Source: Prinia subflava (taxonomy: Eukaryota; Chordata; Aves; Passeriformes; Cisticolidae). From it: a stretch of DNA of 64,000 nucleotides. Positions 1-13,290 of the stretch are shown one piece after another; the stretch's first letter is position 1; every line of letters starts with the position of its first letter. The DNA lies in assembly GCF_021018805.1 (NCBI RefSeq), contig NC_086251.1, positions 20,255,098 through 20,319,097 of the forward strand, written 5' to 3'. The notes under the pieces were generated by a model. That model did not search any database, was not told the DNA's origin, and worked only from the letters and a program-made list of their open reading frames with translations. A program made the translations under genes and the position numbers.

Positions 1-3000
1 TGCTCAGACAGCCCATCTCCCTGCATACCAATCTGTGTGTGTACAGTAAACACTGCAAGCTCATTGTAGGGGTGATAGCACATTGCAGCTACAAGAATCC
101 AAATCTTCCTGGGTCAGCTGCTGACCTTGGTCCTTTCTGCCCTCTTGTCCCTGCTGGCAGGCTCGTGCAAGAAGGTAAGTGCAGGCAGTGTATATCCTGT
201 GCATATCCTGAGCACTGCTGCATACTGCAGCTTTCATCAGATGAGAAAAATACCCATGTGGCAGCAAAATGTCATTTCCAGGGCTAATGGAGGCGAAAGA
301 AATTTGGTTGCTTCAACTTCTGTGTTTATATCTTTTATTTGGTTAATTTTCTGACCACTGTGTGTGTAGAAGGGGACAATATGGAATCACATTAAGTCAA
401 GTTCAAATTGACCTCATTGACTTTGTAGTTCAGGCTTGACTGTGTATTTGGCAGCAACTTAACTGCTGTTAGCACTTGTCTTTCTCTTTGCCTCCTATCA
501 GGAGTGTATGCCATGGAGTTTTCTCCAACAGGACATCTGTCCTTCACAGACTTTGGAAAACACAGACTTGAAAATAAATTCAAAGGTACCTGCAATTGTA
601 GAGGAAAAGTGATTGAACTGCAGGGAGCACCTTGTGCTCCTTCAACTTAGCTAATACAGGTTAAAATAGTGGTGGAGATGACTGAAAGAAATCATCTTCC
701 CATATGCTTTTCCTGTTCCTATGGTCCACCTAAGGCATCTATGTTTGGCTGCTGTCAAACAGAAATCTGAGCTAAAGGGACCCATTCTGGCCCTCAGTAT
801 GTTACATTGCTTAGTAACCAAATGCAAGCTGGCTGGGATCCCTGCTAGCCTACCTGAGCCAGATTTATGCAATCAGACAGGTTTCCTATTTCCAGTTGCT
901 TGTAACAATTGTATAATTGGACTAAGGAAGCCTCTCTTAGTGGTAGAACTACTAATTTTTAAACAGGCTGATAATTCATGATGATAATGGATCTGTCAGA
1001 CAATATGTAGGTGTCCTTGCTTTTGCAGCCCACTTCCAAATCCCCCTACCTAGTCCTGAACATCACCTCTCCCTCCCCGAGCAACCCTCTGTGCTGGGGG
1101 CAGCCTAATGCTGAGTCCCTGAATGAAGCCCATTCCCCAGCTGCAGGAGAACACCACAGTCTGTCACTGTCATTCTTTGCATTTGTACCTTGCTGGGCAG
1201 AGTTCCTGGCCCTGGAGGTGACACAGTGCCAGCCAGGCATTGCTTCACTGAGCTGTCACCAGAGCTGTTTGTCTCCACAGGTCAGGACCGTGCCTTTCCT
1301 TAGCCATGACCTAGCAGATGCACTTTCTGTTGCCAGAGAAGGATGGGAGAGAGGCTGCCTGTGCAGGGCTTGGTGTGCATACATCCAGTGAAGAATAATC
1401 CAGAGTAAATGACTGTTTCCTTGGAATGTTTTTTCCATTTTGTTTTCCTATGTTTTAGCAAGGTGCAAAAATAGTGGGGAAGGAAGGGAAGGCGGGGGAG
1501 AGAGAGGAAGTGAAGGAGAAGAGGCAAGCTGGTTTATTTGCTGAATTTTATTGGTTGCAAAGCCCAAGTGTTGTCCTTGTGTCTGTTCTAGTGAGTTGGC
1601 ACCACATACACACAAAAAATTGCATATTTCCTTTAAATGGCTGAAATTCCAGTCTGGCCTGGCAGAAGGGTAAATTCCACATAAAGAGCAGTCTCCATGG
1701 AGAGTTTTTGAAAATAAATCAAAAACCTGAGAGACTGAGAAAAATTCTGACAACTGGCAATGTGTCAAACTGATTTACCCAGCTTCATATTGGCACAGTT
1801 GGGGTATGACTGCCCCCAACAAAAGCACAGAGCCTCAGACACAGATTCCACAGCTGGTGTTCAGAAACCTGTGTTAGCTCACTGGAGACGTGTGTCTGTA
1901 CACACGGCCATGTGGCCACCATAAAGTGTTGCTCATAAGCCATATGAACATGTGCATATGGGATTCTTGAGTTAAGTGCATTTGTTCTGGCAATCACAAG
2001 CTGAATTCCACAGGTGCACAGACCCTTCTGGCTTGCAAAGATTTATCCTGTGCAGAAGGTCGATATACAGTCTGCATCTTCCTTTATGCAGTACTTTTAG
2101 CATCTTGTATCCTTCCTCCTGCTTTATGGTGTGGTCTGGTACAAAGGCTCTATGTGATAACAATTGATAATTTGGGATCAGAAGCGTCTGATAACATGGA
2201 GGAATTCTATGAAGCTGTCCTGCACTTTACCATCCACATACCTCCCACAAGCCATGCCTATTATAGGTATTTGCATCTGCACTTGCTCTGTAAATTGAAA
2301 AGCAGTTGACATTTCAAATGCCTCTACTTGTGCACCAAGGATTCTCATCCTCCCTAGTTCAATCCTACACTGTAGCCTCACTGTATCCATCACTTCTGTG
2401 CCAGAAGTCACTGACACTGCTCTGTGAGACAGGAGTTTGGTCAAGAATGAGGCATGTACTTACTGAGTTGTGACTCGTTCTGCCAGGCCCTTTCTCTGTG
2501 CAGACAAACTCAGAATGGCCAAGGGTTTTCCTCTGCCCCCAGCCAGCCTCCAGCCGTCTTCCCCACAGCACAGCCCCATTCCTGGGCAGACAAAATTAGA
2601 TCCTTTAGCCAGTAAAGTCATCTTCCAGTGTGGTCAGCACTGCTACATCTGGGTAAGATGACTTGGCAACTACAGTGGAAGTCAAGAGCAGATGAGTAAA
2701 TAAGCACCAACCTGTAAACATGTACGTTCTGTCTCTGGCACCTGGCTGCATTCTATCATTCCTCCATTTATCAAGGAAGGCAGGGTCACCTCAGGGAGGT
2801 GAGGAAAAGTTGTTGGCAGCTGTGCCAAATCAGCAACATAACCCACAAAACAAGAATCTTGCTCCCAGAGGAAAAGGCATGTCTGCCCATCATCCCACCA
2901 ACTGTGGGATGGCAGAGGGTACAAGTCTGTCCCACATTCTCTCTGAATATAAATACAGGCAAAGCTACTCTCTCTGAATATAAATACAGATCCCTTTTGG

Positions 3001-6000
3001 TACAGCACATGATTTCCTCATGGCTCTTGACTAAACTGATTCTTGTGCCAGTCAGCTCAGGAGGTGAACATGTCCTTCTGCTATGTGCACACAGATTTGT
3101 TTTCAGCTGGCTCTGAGAGCTGCATCAAAGTGAGGGTGCCAAATGCATTCAGGAGTTTGGAGGAGGAAAGCCTGTTTTTTCTCATTAAGAGAAGTCAACC
3201 CCCAGTAGTGACTTTCACTGTGTTGGAGTGCTTCTGTCCTGCAAAGCATAGCATGGTCTGCAAATGAGGTGTAGAAAGTGAAAAAAAGACAGACTGAAAA
3301 CCAAGAGATGAATCACACCAAGTCAAGGATGAGTAAAGGAAGACATCTTAGAAACCTCCTGTAGTTAGAACAGTGTGATTTGGCATCCATTCACTCATTT
3401 CACCTTAAGAATGATGTCAACTTTCAAAGACAATATAACCCAAAGCTGGTGCCAGAAGACAGCTGATATATGAAATATCAAACCTCTCTGCAGCTGGTAA
3501 CTGAGCCATTGGCCAACTTGCCAAAATTGCCCCAATTACCCCCTGTGGTGAGCTCTTTCCTGGCACAGGCTACAGATCCTAAATGCCCACAGAGCTGGCT
3601 CACAGCAAGGCAGCACACATGGCAGAGACACTGGCAGTCTACTTCCCGGCCTGTCCTTACATTAAGAGAACACAGTGAGGTTCTCCCAGACTCTTGGGCT
3701 GATCTCCTGGTGGGACTCACACAACCCTGGATGCAGTTGTCTTTTTCAGATGGCACCAACAGCACAAAGTCAGGTTAAGCTCCCTGTGAGCAGTGAAGGC
3801 AGTGTCGTCTTTGTAACCAGCTCATCTTCCTGGTCCAACTGGCTGTGCAGTCACAGAGATATTGATGGCACAAGGGAGGGGCAAGTGCTGGGCAGAGCTA
3901 ACAGCCAAAGCCACTGAGAGATGGCTTTTTGCAGTGGCAATCACAGCTGACTTTGGTGAAACTAAGATATAAGAAACTGCAGTAACATGAAGACAGGAGA
4001 GGAACTGCTGTCATAAGTGGAGAAGAACAGGCCAAGAGAGGGAAGGAAAAGAAAAGGTATTGCTTTCAACATGAGAGGTGAGTGCAATGGCATTAGTAGC
4101 ACTTTTCTGCATAAATATGAGTGAAGATTATATTTTTAAAGCTGGAGGAAAAGATATCTCAGTAATCTTGATATGAACTGACTCAAGTCAGGCTGAGATA
4201 TGTTGCTCTGTGGGTAAGAAAGGACATTATTTGAAAGAAGACACCCAGAAAATATCAGGAAAATTTAGACATTGCCTGAAAATAAGAACCTAGAGAAAGA
4301 ATAGTCTGACTTAATGCCCAAATAAACATGTGTGTATTTATAGTTAGTAAGCTCAAAAAGGAAGAGAAGGGACCGAAGTAGAGAAGGTAACCATGCACCA
4401 GTAATTTAATTGGTCTGTGTGCGTGCAATTACCTGAAGTCAAGAAGAAGAATAGAAGTGACGAAAAGAAAAATGCCCTCCCAGAGGAAGCCAAAGGATGA
4501 TATACTGATGAAACAATTAAGGAGGAAAAGGAAACTGTAAGATGGAAAATGTAAGGCAAAAGGACTGCCATGTGTTTCAAAGACTGCTGACATGTCAGAG
4601 AGGATGGGAACTGCTCTGAGGATTCACTGAAACATGGTTGTTAGAAAATGTGACACACCACTCTGATGCGGGAGGTATAGAAACCAGACTGGAGAGGGTT
4701 TAGGTGGATGTATTAGATTCCAAGTAATGAATTTAAAGATTCAGTTTACAGACCTCAGGGATGAAAGGCACGAGGGAGATGGAACAGATGGAGATGCTGG
4801 AGAGACAAATGAAGTCAGGAGTGGGATGAGAAGACTTAAGCAGGAGGATGGAAAGAAGGGTTTGTTATGCTTGCTTGTGACCTTTGGAAATTTATATTAT
4901 GGTTTCTAGCAGGGGTCAGTTGTCACTGCCTTTGCCTGGCTCTGATTTGTGGTGTGGCTGTAAACCATCAAACACAAACATATTTCAGTTATTTCTCCAT
5001 GTAGATCTCTGCCTGTGGGCTATTTTGTTTGTCTTCTCCTCGAGGTTTGCCACTGGTGTGACAGTGCTCTACGGAGGAAGAAGCTTTAGAAACACAGAAA
5101 TTAAAGATGGAAAATTCCTCTGTAAAAGATCAACTAGCCCACTGTGCTTGGTAGGCCAAGGGATAAACACTGTGTTTTGCTTATTTAAAATACCGCAAGA
5201 AGTCTCCCACAGCAACTGCTCCACCAGGCAGTGGATCTTACAGCCAAGCCATTGTGACAGTACTCATCCTAATCTTTTTGCCTTGTTTCATCCCAGTTTC
5301 TCCCTCCTCACAATAATAATGCTCTCACTTCTGTAAAGGAAAATAGTTGTTCTCCCACAACTGTGTCTATTTTTTTGTAGCATTGTATCCTACGCACCGT
5401 GCACAGCTGTATTTAGTTCTTTCAACGCACATGACAGGGTCTCTAAATCAATCCTCATCACTTCTGCTTTTTTTTAAAATTAAGTCATTTATGTTTACTA
5501 ATGTCTTTTTAATGAGAAGATAGTTAGGACTGAATGCAGTATTCCAAAGCATTTCTACTACACTACCAGTAACAGAGGCTTTTGTTACAGTTTCTGTTTA
5601 TGAACTCTACTATCCCATTGTTTTCTTGTTTCTGGTTTTTTTTTTCCCTCCCATCATCTCAAATTATGGGTCTGTCTCATTTACTGTCTGCTGTCCTGCT
5701 ATTTTAGGTTTCTCTCAACATTACAGTTTCTGAGAATTCATCTTCTTGATGAATAACTGTGACTTGAATTATTTTTTGACAGATGTAGTAGTATAGCTGC
5801 ATGTTTCCCTGTGGAACTACATTTTGTTTCCTGAATATAATTTGTGCCAGAGCTTTGACTTGTAAAATTAATAGACAAGCATACCCCCAACCCCACAGCT
5901 TAGAGGTGTTTCCTTCCCTTCCCCTTTCATCCCCAAGCTTGAAATCATAAAAATGAACATTAAATGGCACCAAAAGAAAAAAAAAATATTTTCTTTGAAA

Positions 6001-8800
6001 GAGTTGTTTAAGCTTCATGGCATCATTGATACATGAAATTTTCTCACTACAGTCCCAAGAGAAAGATGAATTGCTTTGTTAAATAATTTCCAGTGTCACT
6101 GAGGATTACCAGATGTGTCCTCCCTGTCTGAGATGTCATAGGAGGTTGCTGCTCCCAGCTCATCCCCATTTGTCTACCCTATACTCCTTGCTAGAATCTG
6201 CAAGGCAACTTCAAATGTAGCTATTGCCTAATCCTTTGTTGCCAAAATCATCCACTTTAGTTGAAGTCAATTTTTTTTTTTGCTGGCCCCTCCTCCCCAC
6301 CACACATTGGAGAGATGCAGTAAATACCTGCTGTCCTTGCTGATGGAAAGGGCAAGAGATGCTTGTGGACAGGATAAAAATTAAATGTAGGTTGATGACT
6401 TCTTAGCCTGTTTTAGCTGCAACCCTCAGCTATTTGAAAATTGGTGCCAGAACTGGTAATGCTCTCAGAAAGGATGACTCCTCTCACTGCCCTCCTCACA
6501 GACTGCACTGTGGGTCTTTTCCCAGGACTCGTTTCTGGGAAGCACATGATGCTGAAGACCTGTTGGATCACACAGCCAAAGCAAAGGCAATACATTGTGG
6601 GTTCATCCCATCATCAAGTGCATTACAAGCAAACCAATAAAAGGTCACATCTGTTAGTCACAACTCTTGTGGTTGGGCTCTTATTGAACAGAGGCTGTGT
6701 GAGAGCAGCACATGTGTGTGCTCAGTCTCACTATAGAGCGTGCTACAGTGAGGATGTGTCAAGAGGTGTTAAGGCAGAGTGGCAAAACCAAAATTAGGGC
6801 TGTAGCTATTTTTTACATAGCTGTTCATTACAGAAATGTCTGTGGCAACGTTGTTGATGTTGTCAGTTCGCCTGCTTTTCAGTTCTGAGACGATGCTGTA
6901 GGACAAGGCCACAGAAGAGCCCGCTGCTCTCACAGAAAGCACGCAGCAGTGCATTTGCACCACACATTGTCTTTGGGGCAGAGAGCAGACACCTGTGAAT
7001 CATCACTTGTCTGTGCAAGGCAAGGAGCTTTCTTTGAAAACCACGCTCTTCTCTTTTTGCTCAGACCACAGCTAAAAGGGGAAAAGGAGCAATCCAAGGT
7101 AATTTTTCTCATCTGTCAACCTGAACACAAGTCTTTTCAGACCCCTTTCACTGCTACCTTATTCCACTTGGGCAAGCTGTAGGGCAGGATTTACCTTATC
7201 TAACTTGGAAAGCTACGTGTGTTTTGCATAGACTCAGATAGCTAAAGTTAGGTTAAATGAATTCCACCTAAGTCTTTTATCTCTTCTGCTGGGCTAATAT
7301 TTCTAGTTGTCTTTCTTGTCTGCCTTTGCCATATATTAAATTCTTCCCAGTGCCCGTGCTCCTGCATAACTAGGGGCCCTCACTCTCAGAGACAAAGACT
7401 AGTTTCTTTCCATAGAATCCTCACTTCTTCCTAATGAGGAAATTAGAGAGGACCTCCCCTTTCCTTCTGGTGCAGTGGCAGGGGTCTTTTCAGCTCTTTC
7501 CTTCCTCTTCTCCCACAAGTGAGAGTCCAGCCCTACATCAGGATAGTCACAGTAAGTCTGTGTTGTGGCAGCGATGTCCCTCAGTGGTAGTCCTGAAGCT
7601 AGAACCACATGGGTATGACAACCAGCTTTTCCTTCATAAACCTTATGCAGGAATTTGTCCCACACCTGAAACTTGATTGATAACTATGTGAGTTAAAATC
7701 TGCCAGCTTGTGGGATGATGGTTTTCTTAGAAAACATGGGAATTTCTCCAAAACGGAGCATGCCACCTGAACAAATATGTCAGGTCACCAGACTCTTCAC
7801 CCGAAAATTCCTTAGGATTTTTGCTGTCCCATGGAGAAGAGTTCAAGTACAGTAAGTCACATCATTGCTTTGCAGTCGACCTACCCACAGTGATGGTCAC
7901 TTCCCAGCCATACAACGAGTCACAGATTGGAATCATCACTCCAAATCCACGTGAGCGATGCTGTCTCTGAAAAATAGTAACTGTTGGCTTGAAAAGCAGG
8001 TGCAGAATGAATGACAAGATGCACTTTCAATTATTAGTAGATTGACTGATTTTATATTCTGGGTCGGTATCAGCTCTCATCATACAACACATGAGTCTGG
8101 GACAGGAAATATGTTTTTGTATGTGTTCATACAGCTTGCAGTAAAGTTTGTCTGCAATCCCTAGGTAATGATTTCATGTTCATAATAGTAAACCCAAACT
8201 AGTAGAAGCAATGGACAGCAGGTAAGGGTCACAGTACCTCCGTGAGTTTTTGTTTTAAACATCTGGAGATAGAAAAAAAGAGACATGAGAATACCTCTCC
8301 TACAAACACAAAAGGCAGCTGTTCTTATCTAGGGTTACTATGGATATCGACACAAAAGTGTTGAAAGGATCCCAGCATGAACTAATGGATTAACATACTG
8401 GTGTCAGAGTAGCATCAGCTTTTTTCATTCCGAGACCAGATACAACTCAGTTGTAAAGCTATGATTTGAATTCTTTTAACAAGGAGTGCATCAGGTTACC
8501 ACGCTTCACCAGTGTGGTGTATAATTCACAAAAGGCTCTTAAACAGTTCGAGAAAAACACACTATTTCACCAATTTGGTCTGTCTCCTTTAAGCACTTAA
8601 AAGCCTCAAGTGTTTTCAATTAATGAGTAGCTCTCCAAAAGTCAGAGTAACTATTTGACTTACATGTTCCATGCGATTGCTCCCTGAATGCAACTAATTG
8701 CGGCTTTTAATCTCTTTAAGGACCCCGAATTACAAGTGAGTTTTTAAAGCAGTTTCCTGTCTGATACCTGCTGAAGGCTGTGACGGCAGAACAGAGCAAG
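1..8800. other. Upstream intergenic DNA, no recognised gene
   Basis: I read both strands and found no exon I can assign to a protein family. All open frames are short (under about 130 codons), have no family resemblance and are not flanked by convincing splice sites. In mammals the next gene upstream of PRR5L is COMMD9, but nothing resembling a COMM domain is visible here. The only structure I note is a 31-bp-period duplication near 2,938-2,989. Distal regulatory elements or noncoding exons could be present but cannot be seen by eye. Confidence 0.6.
2938..2989. repeat. Short tandem duplication, 31-bp period
   Basis: A 21-base segment beginning TCTCTCTGAATATAAATAC occurs at 2938-2958 and again, identically, at 2969-2989, separated by a 10-base spacer. 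It looks like a recent local duplication in intergenic DNA. No function is implied. Confidence 0.8.
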
Positions 8801-9500
8801 CTGCACGGCGCTGCGGCTGCCGGAGGAACCTTGAACCATGAGATCAAAATGAAATAAACCCTAACTTTAAAGGGCACATCCCTTTCCCCGTGCTACACGT
8901 TGTTTTGGCAGGGTGCAGGAGCCGGCGGAGGTCCAGCATCTCCGGCCGAGCCGGCGAGACTCGGGCCGGCCGCCCTTCCCCGGCAAGGGCCTCCCGAGCT
9001 CCTCCATCCTTTCCATTCCCTTTCTTTCGCTTAAGGTCAGAAGAATTTAAACTTCCTGACTCGGACGGGACGGGAGGAGTACCCCCAGGCGGAGCGGGCT
9101 GGGAGCCGGGGAAGGCAGGCGCGGCTGCCCCGCTCCGCCCGGCCCGGCCCGGTCGGCTCTTGTCTCGGCGGGGAGGAGCCAGCCCGGGGCAGGCTGCAGC
9201 AGCGAGGGCTGGCGGGCCGCCAGGAAGTGTAAAATCCTGGCCGGTGGGTGGCAAATTCCGCCAGATCGCGGCGAGGAGGCAGCGCGTCCGTGTGTCCGTC
9301 CGTCCGTGCGTGCGGCGGGCGCAGGGAGCGGCAGCCCGGCCGCCCGGCAGCCCGGCCCGGGTGAGCCCAGGCGGAGCGGGGCGCGGCCCCGCCGGGCCGG
9401 GGGCTCGGCCGGCGGTGCCAGGGGATGTTTGTGTGCCGGGGGCGGCTCCCGCGCCCCGCCGTGCCGCTGGAGCGCAGCGCGGCCGTGAGACCTGGGTAAG
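8800..9500 (+). promoter_or_regulatory. PRR5L: CpG island, probable PRR5L promoter
   Basis: The stretch is strikingly rich in G+C and in CpG dinucleotides compared with the AT-leaning DNA on both sides, with many CCGG, GCGC and GGCGG runs and no clear TATA box. It contains a (GTCC)n-like run near 9286-9314 and an ETS-type GGAAGTG near 9223. It lies on the same side as the PRR5L reading direction and about 12.7 kb ahead of the first coding exon, with plausible splice donors at its 3' edge. CpG islands of this kind usually mark promoters. The long open frames on both strands here follow from the composition (few stop codons in GC-rich DNA), not from coding. A bidirectional promoter cannot be excluded. 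Confidence 0.65.
9240..9495 (+). other. PRR5L: Putative noncoding first exon of PRR5L (3' boundary candidate)
   Basis: At the downstream edge of the CpG island the sequence CCTGG|GTAAGT gives a near-consensus donor with the intron starting at 9496. A second possible donor, CCCGG|GTGAGC, starts an intron at 9361. Joining either to the strong acceptor ending at 22006 would give a noncoding exon 1, as expected if translation starts in the next exon. The 5' boundary given is arbitrary because no transcription start can be read from sequence. This is inference from splice-site quality and position only. Confidence 0.35.
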
Positions 9501-12310
9501 TTCTCCATTTAAAAATATTAAAAATAGACCCTCCGGCTCCATAGCGCTGCCGAGTGAGTCATTTCCAAACCAAATGTCTCAGTCTAACCCTTCCCCCCAG
9601 GAGATGCAATAACTCTGAAACCGGGGCGGAGGGAAAGAGATTCTTCTCCCGTCTTTCTCTAAATAAATCGAATTAGCACGTAGAGGAGACAAAAAAGCCA
9701 TCAGAGTAGCTGGCCACCTGTTTAACAAAGTGAAGCGTAGCTCCATCCCTTTCTCTCTTCCCTTGTACCTCTCCCATGCTGATGCCGCCCATCTTTCTCC
9801 AATGTGCGCTCGGAACCTCTCTGCCCTAGGAATATTTACAGTGCTTTCCAATTTCCTGGGCATAATCTACTTTCCAGGGCCTTCCACTGCCAAACACATT
9901 CCCTGCCACCGTCTTCTCCATGGGACATCAGCCACAGCCACACGTCATTCCAGCGGTGACCCCAGTCAATGCAGCTCCTGGCTGGCTGTGCTGAAAAGAA
10001 TAGTCCAAAGCACAGCTATTTTTTTCTGCCTTTTCCAGTCATATGATGATTTGTTCATGTAAGTGAGCTGTCTTGACCAGAGGGATGTTTCGTTTGTCAA
10101 AACAAGTGCTGAGCGTATTTATAGGCAGTGCTGCAGTTTTGTGGTGTGAGAGATCTCGGTTCTGCAGAGCTCCTCGGTACCTGGGTCAGCATGCAAGCCC
10201 TGTTAGCATCTCGCACATGGTGCTCTCTGTGTGTGCATATTTAATGCATGTACCCATAGATCATTTTTCATGGTGAGGCAGTGTGCACCAAACACAGGAG
10301 CTGATATGCAGGTTACCTATTTCTTTCTCTTAACACAGTCCTACTGTGCAGTAGCCCCTGACATTATAGCTCTAAATCAGAGGAGACAAGACACTGTGGT
10401 CTACTAATGATCTGACTTTCCTGAAAACTCCCTAGCTGCAGGTAAAATCCTATCTTCTTACCTCTGTGAAGAACTCTGTTAGCATTTTGACAACAAAACA
10501 TGACCTATAGTTGAAAATCTGTAAATTATGTCAGCTGATATACAGCCATGGCAAGGATGTTAGGTTTGAGAACATGATCTGTGGTAGCAACCCAAAACTT
10601 AATGGTCTGTCTATGTAGGTAAGTGGAGAATTGTGATGTAAAAGCATTTACATTCTCTTTTTGCTGCTTAGATTAGCTTCTCCTATTCAAGCTATTTGTA
10701 TTTTTTACAGTCAAGAGAGACCATTGTGATTGATTGACCTGTCACATAGGGTGAAGAGTGCTAAGAAATTCCTGCAGAAGGCATGAGACTTTTCTTTTAG
10801 CTGTAACATAGAAGAGATTCACGAACTTAAGCGTGCTACCAAAGTACTGAACTTAAAAAATGAAAAGGTTATTGTCTTGTGTTCCAAAACACAAGAAAAA
10901 GTAGACTTCAGATCCCAAGTAAATGCAAATTTCGCAGTAATCTGAGGTATGCTCTTGATGTACAGTTCATTGGCATTCAAGAATGGCATTCTTGCTAAAA
11001 TACAACATCTGAGGGAGCAAAGTTCTTGGGGTTGGGTCAAAAACATGTGCATTTTGATGAAGCTAGGAGGAAACTTTTCCAGAGGTGGATTATTCTTGGT
11101 TGTCTATGAGGGAGATGTCCTAATCTCTGGCTGAAGTATCTGTCATGTCAGGTATGGTGTGTTGCACTGGGTTCTGCATGGATGGCACTGGCAAGCTGGC
11201 AGTGACAAGGGTGGGCAGGGAAGTACAAGTGCACTCAAGCCCTTACTGGGAGTCTTTTTTGATATGTCAGTTTAATAGTAGTATTTCCTTCTGGCAGTTT
11301 TACAGCACAGTTGAGGTGATAGTTTCGCATTTGTCTTCCGCCTTCAAGATAAAATTCTTTGTAATAATTTTATGCAGTGTGCTTATGGGTTGTCTGATAT
11401 CACCTGAAACTCTGATAAGATTTTCAACGTTCTCTTTCAAAGTTCAGCTGGAACACAGGTAGTGTTTACTGAGTCCTTACTCCCTTTTGGAAGAATTTCA
11501 ATTCCTTAAATTTCCAGCAACCAGAGACAGAATAGGTGAGACAGTTAACCTTTTCTTTGGTGTCGCTTCTGTTCTTATGGAGAGAGTGGAGGAACGAGAC
11601 TTGCACGTATCAGCAAGGATTTAAAAGTAGCAGACACATCAGTACTAGAATTTTGTCCTTTTTGTAGCTCATATTCAGTGAATTCAGTTTTCATGTGACT
11701 TTTTTAGGCGCCTGTAGTATTTGCGGATTTTTTTGCCCATAATGTATGGCCTTTTGTACTCATTGTTCCTGCTGATGTGAGTTCAAGCATAAAAATACAC
11801 TGACTAAATATGTGCTGGGTTCCAGGCCCTATTCAGTAGGGCATAACAACCTGTTTTTACTGCACAAGATGAGTTTAAGTGCAGCTCAGAGGATCGACTG
11901 AGGATTTTAGCAAAACCCCAGTTACACTACAGCTGGCTGAGGATGGGCTGTGATGTATAAGCAGCCACTTAAGTACCACGTTTTGTAGTCCCAGGATTAA
12001 AAATGTGGGGCATACTCAGGTTTTTAATAACAACAGGAATGTGAAATCAAAAATTAAACAAAAAGGAATAAGAATGAAGTGCAAGAAAGCACAAAGATAA
12101 TAGATTGTCATTCTAGTTGCAGTAGAGATAGTTCTTAAAAAATTTTGGTTGCTGACTTATTGTTTGGTTTTGATAAAGTATATCTTGCATGCTTTCTGAT
12201 TAACATTCCTAGAAAATTAAACATGTAATTGCATTTAGATTGATAATGGCCTTTTTGCTTCTGAAATTACATTTTTCTCTCACTCCATGCTTTTGACTCC
12301 ATACTATTGT

Positions 12311-13290
12311 AGAAACACAGAATGTTTTGGATAAGAAGGGACCTTAAGGATCATCTAGTTCCAAGCCCCAGGCATGGGCAAGGACACCTTCCACTAGACC
12401 AGGTTGCTCAGAGCCCTGTGCAACTGGCCTTGAACAATTCCAGCTTCCTAGGCAACCTGTTCAGTGTTTCATCACCCTCACAGTACAAAGTTTCTTTCCT
12501 ATTTTCTTTAAAGCCATTCCCCCTTCACCTGTCACTGCATGCCCTTGAACACAGTTCCTCTCCAGCTCTCTTGTAATGCCCTCTTTAAGAACTGGAGAGT
12601 GCTCTAAGGTTTCCCTGGAGCCGTCTCTTCCCAAGGCTGAGCACTCCCAACTCTCTCACCCTGTTTGTATAGGCATGGTACTCCACTCCTCTGATCATCT
12701 TCATGGCCTTCCTCTGGTCTCCTTCCAGAAAGAAAAACACATCCTTCTTTTGTTGGGGGCTCTGGAGCTGGATGCAGCACTCCAGGCGGGGTCTCAGGAG
12801 GGCAGAGCAGAGGGGGGGAATCACCCCCATTACCCTGCTGGCCATGCTGCTTTTGGATGCAGCCCAGGATGTGGTTCTCTTCCTGGGCTGTAACTGTGCA
12901 TTGCTGGGTCATGTCAAGCTTCTCATTCACCAGCACCCCCAAGTCCTTCTCCTCAGGGCTGCTCTCAATCCATTTTTGGCCCAGCCTGTATTTGCACCTG
13001 GGATTGCTTTGGCCCAGGTGCAGAACTGTGCACTTTGCTTCGTTCAACTTCATGTTCAGGCCCTCAAACCTGTCAAGGTCCCCCTGGATGGCATCCCTTC
13101 CCTCCAGTGTGTTGATTGCAGCACTCAGCTTGGTGTTGTCAGTGAACTTGCTGAGGATGTGCTCAGTGCCACTGTCCTTGTCACTGACAAAGGTGGTAAA
13201 GAGTGCCAATCCCAGAACTGACCACTGCTTTCCACTTGGATAACGAGCCATTTGCTGCAACTCGAGTGTGACCACCTTTAAGAAAGCATT
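12311..13290 (-). mobile_element. CR1 non-LTR retrotransposon, 5'-truncated and decayed
   Basis: Read on the minus strand, this is the 3' part of a CR1 LINE: the C-terminal end of the ORF2 reverse transcriptase followed by the 3' UTR and the family's characteristic tail (plus-strand text GGGACCTTAAGGATCATCTA near 12,340). An open frame from 13362 to 12604 shows CR1 landmarks: a WSVLGLALF segment corresponding to the family's QGSVLGPVLF, then the palm motif region, then NPRCKYRLG and EKDLGVLVNEKLDM. At 13135-13146 the catalytic region reads FTDN where CR1 normally has FADD, so one catalytic aspartate is lost. Downstream the original frame is broken: family-like sequence continues in other frames, as in the minus frame 12845-12585. 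The copy is inactive. It sits antisense in PRR5L intron 1. The 5' limit is approximate, because similarity fades around 13,260-13,300. Confidence 0.9.

Noticed and set aside
7434..7530. A TCCCACAAGTGAGA site considered as the end of an upstream PRR5L exon (…HK)
   Set aside because: It has no ATG in frame and no acceptor, it lies ahead of the CpG island, and the peptide similarity is only two residues.
8844..9612. Overlapping 232-codon (minus) and 240-codon (plus) open frames
   Set aside because: Both are composition artefacts of a CpG island: rich in A, G, P and R, low complexity, no domain, and open on both strands at once.
10073..10276. Open frame whose track translation begins MTRG, like the start of mammalian PRR5L
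   Set aside because: The first codon is TTG, not ATG. The following residues (MFRLSK...) do not resemble PRR5L, and there is no fitting donor. The true N-terminal extension is found in frame at 22197.
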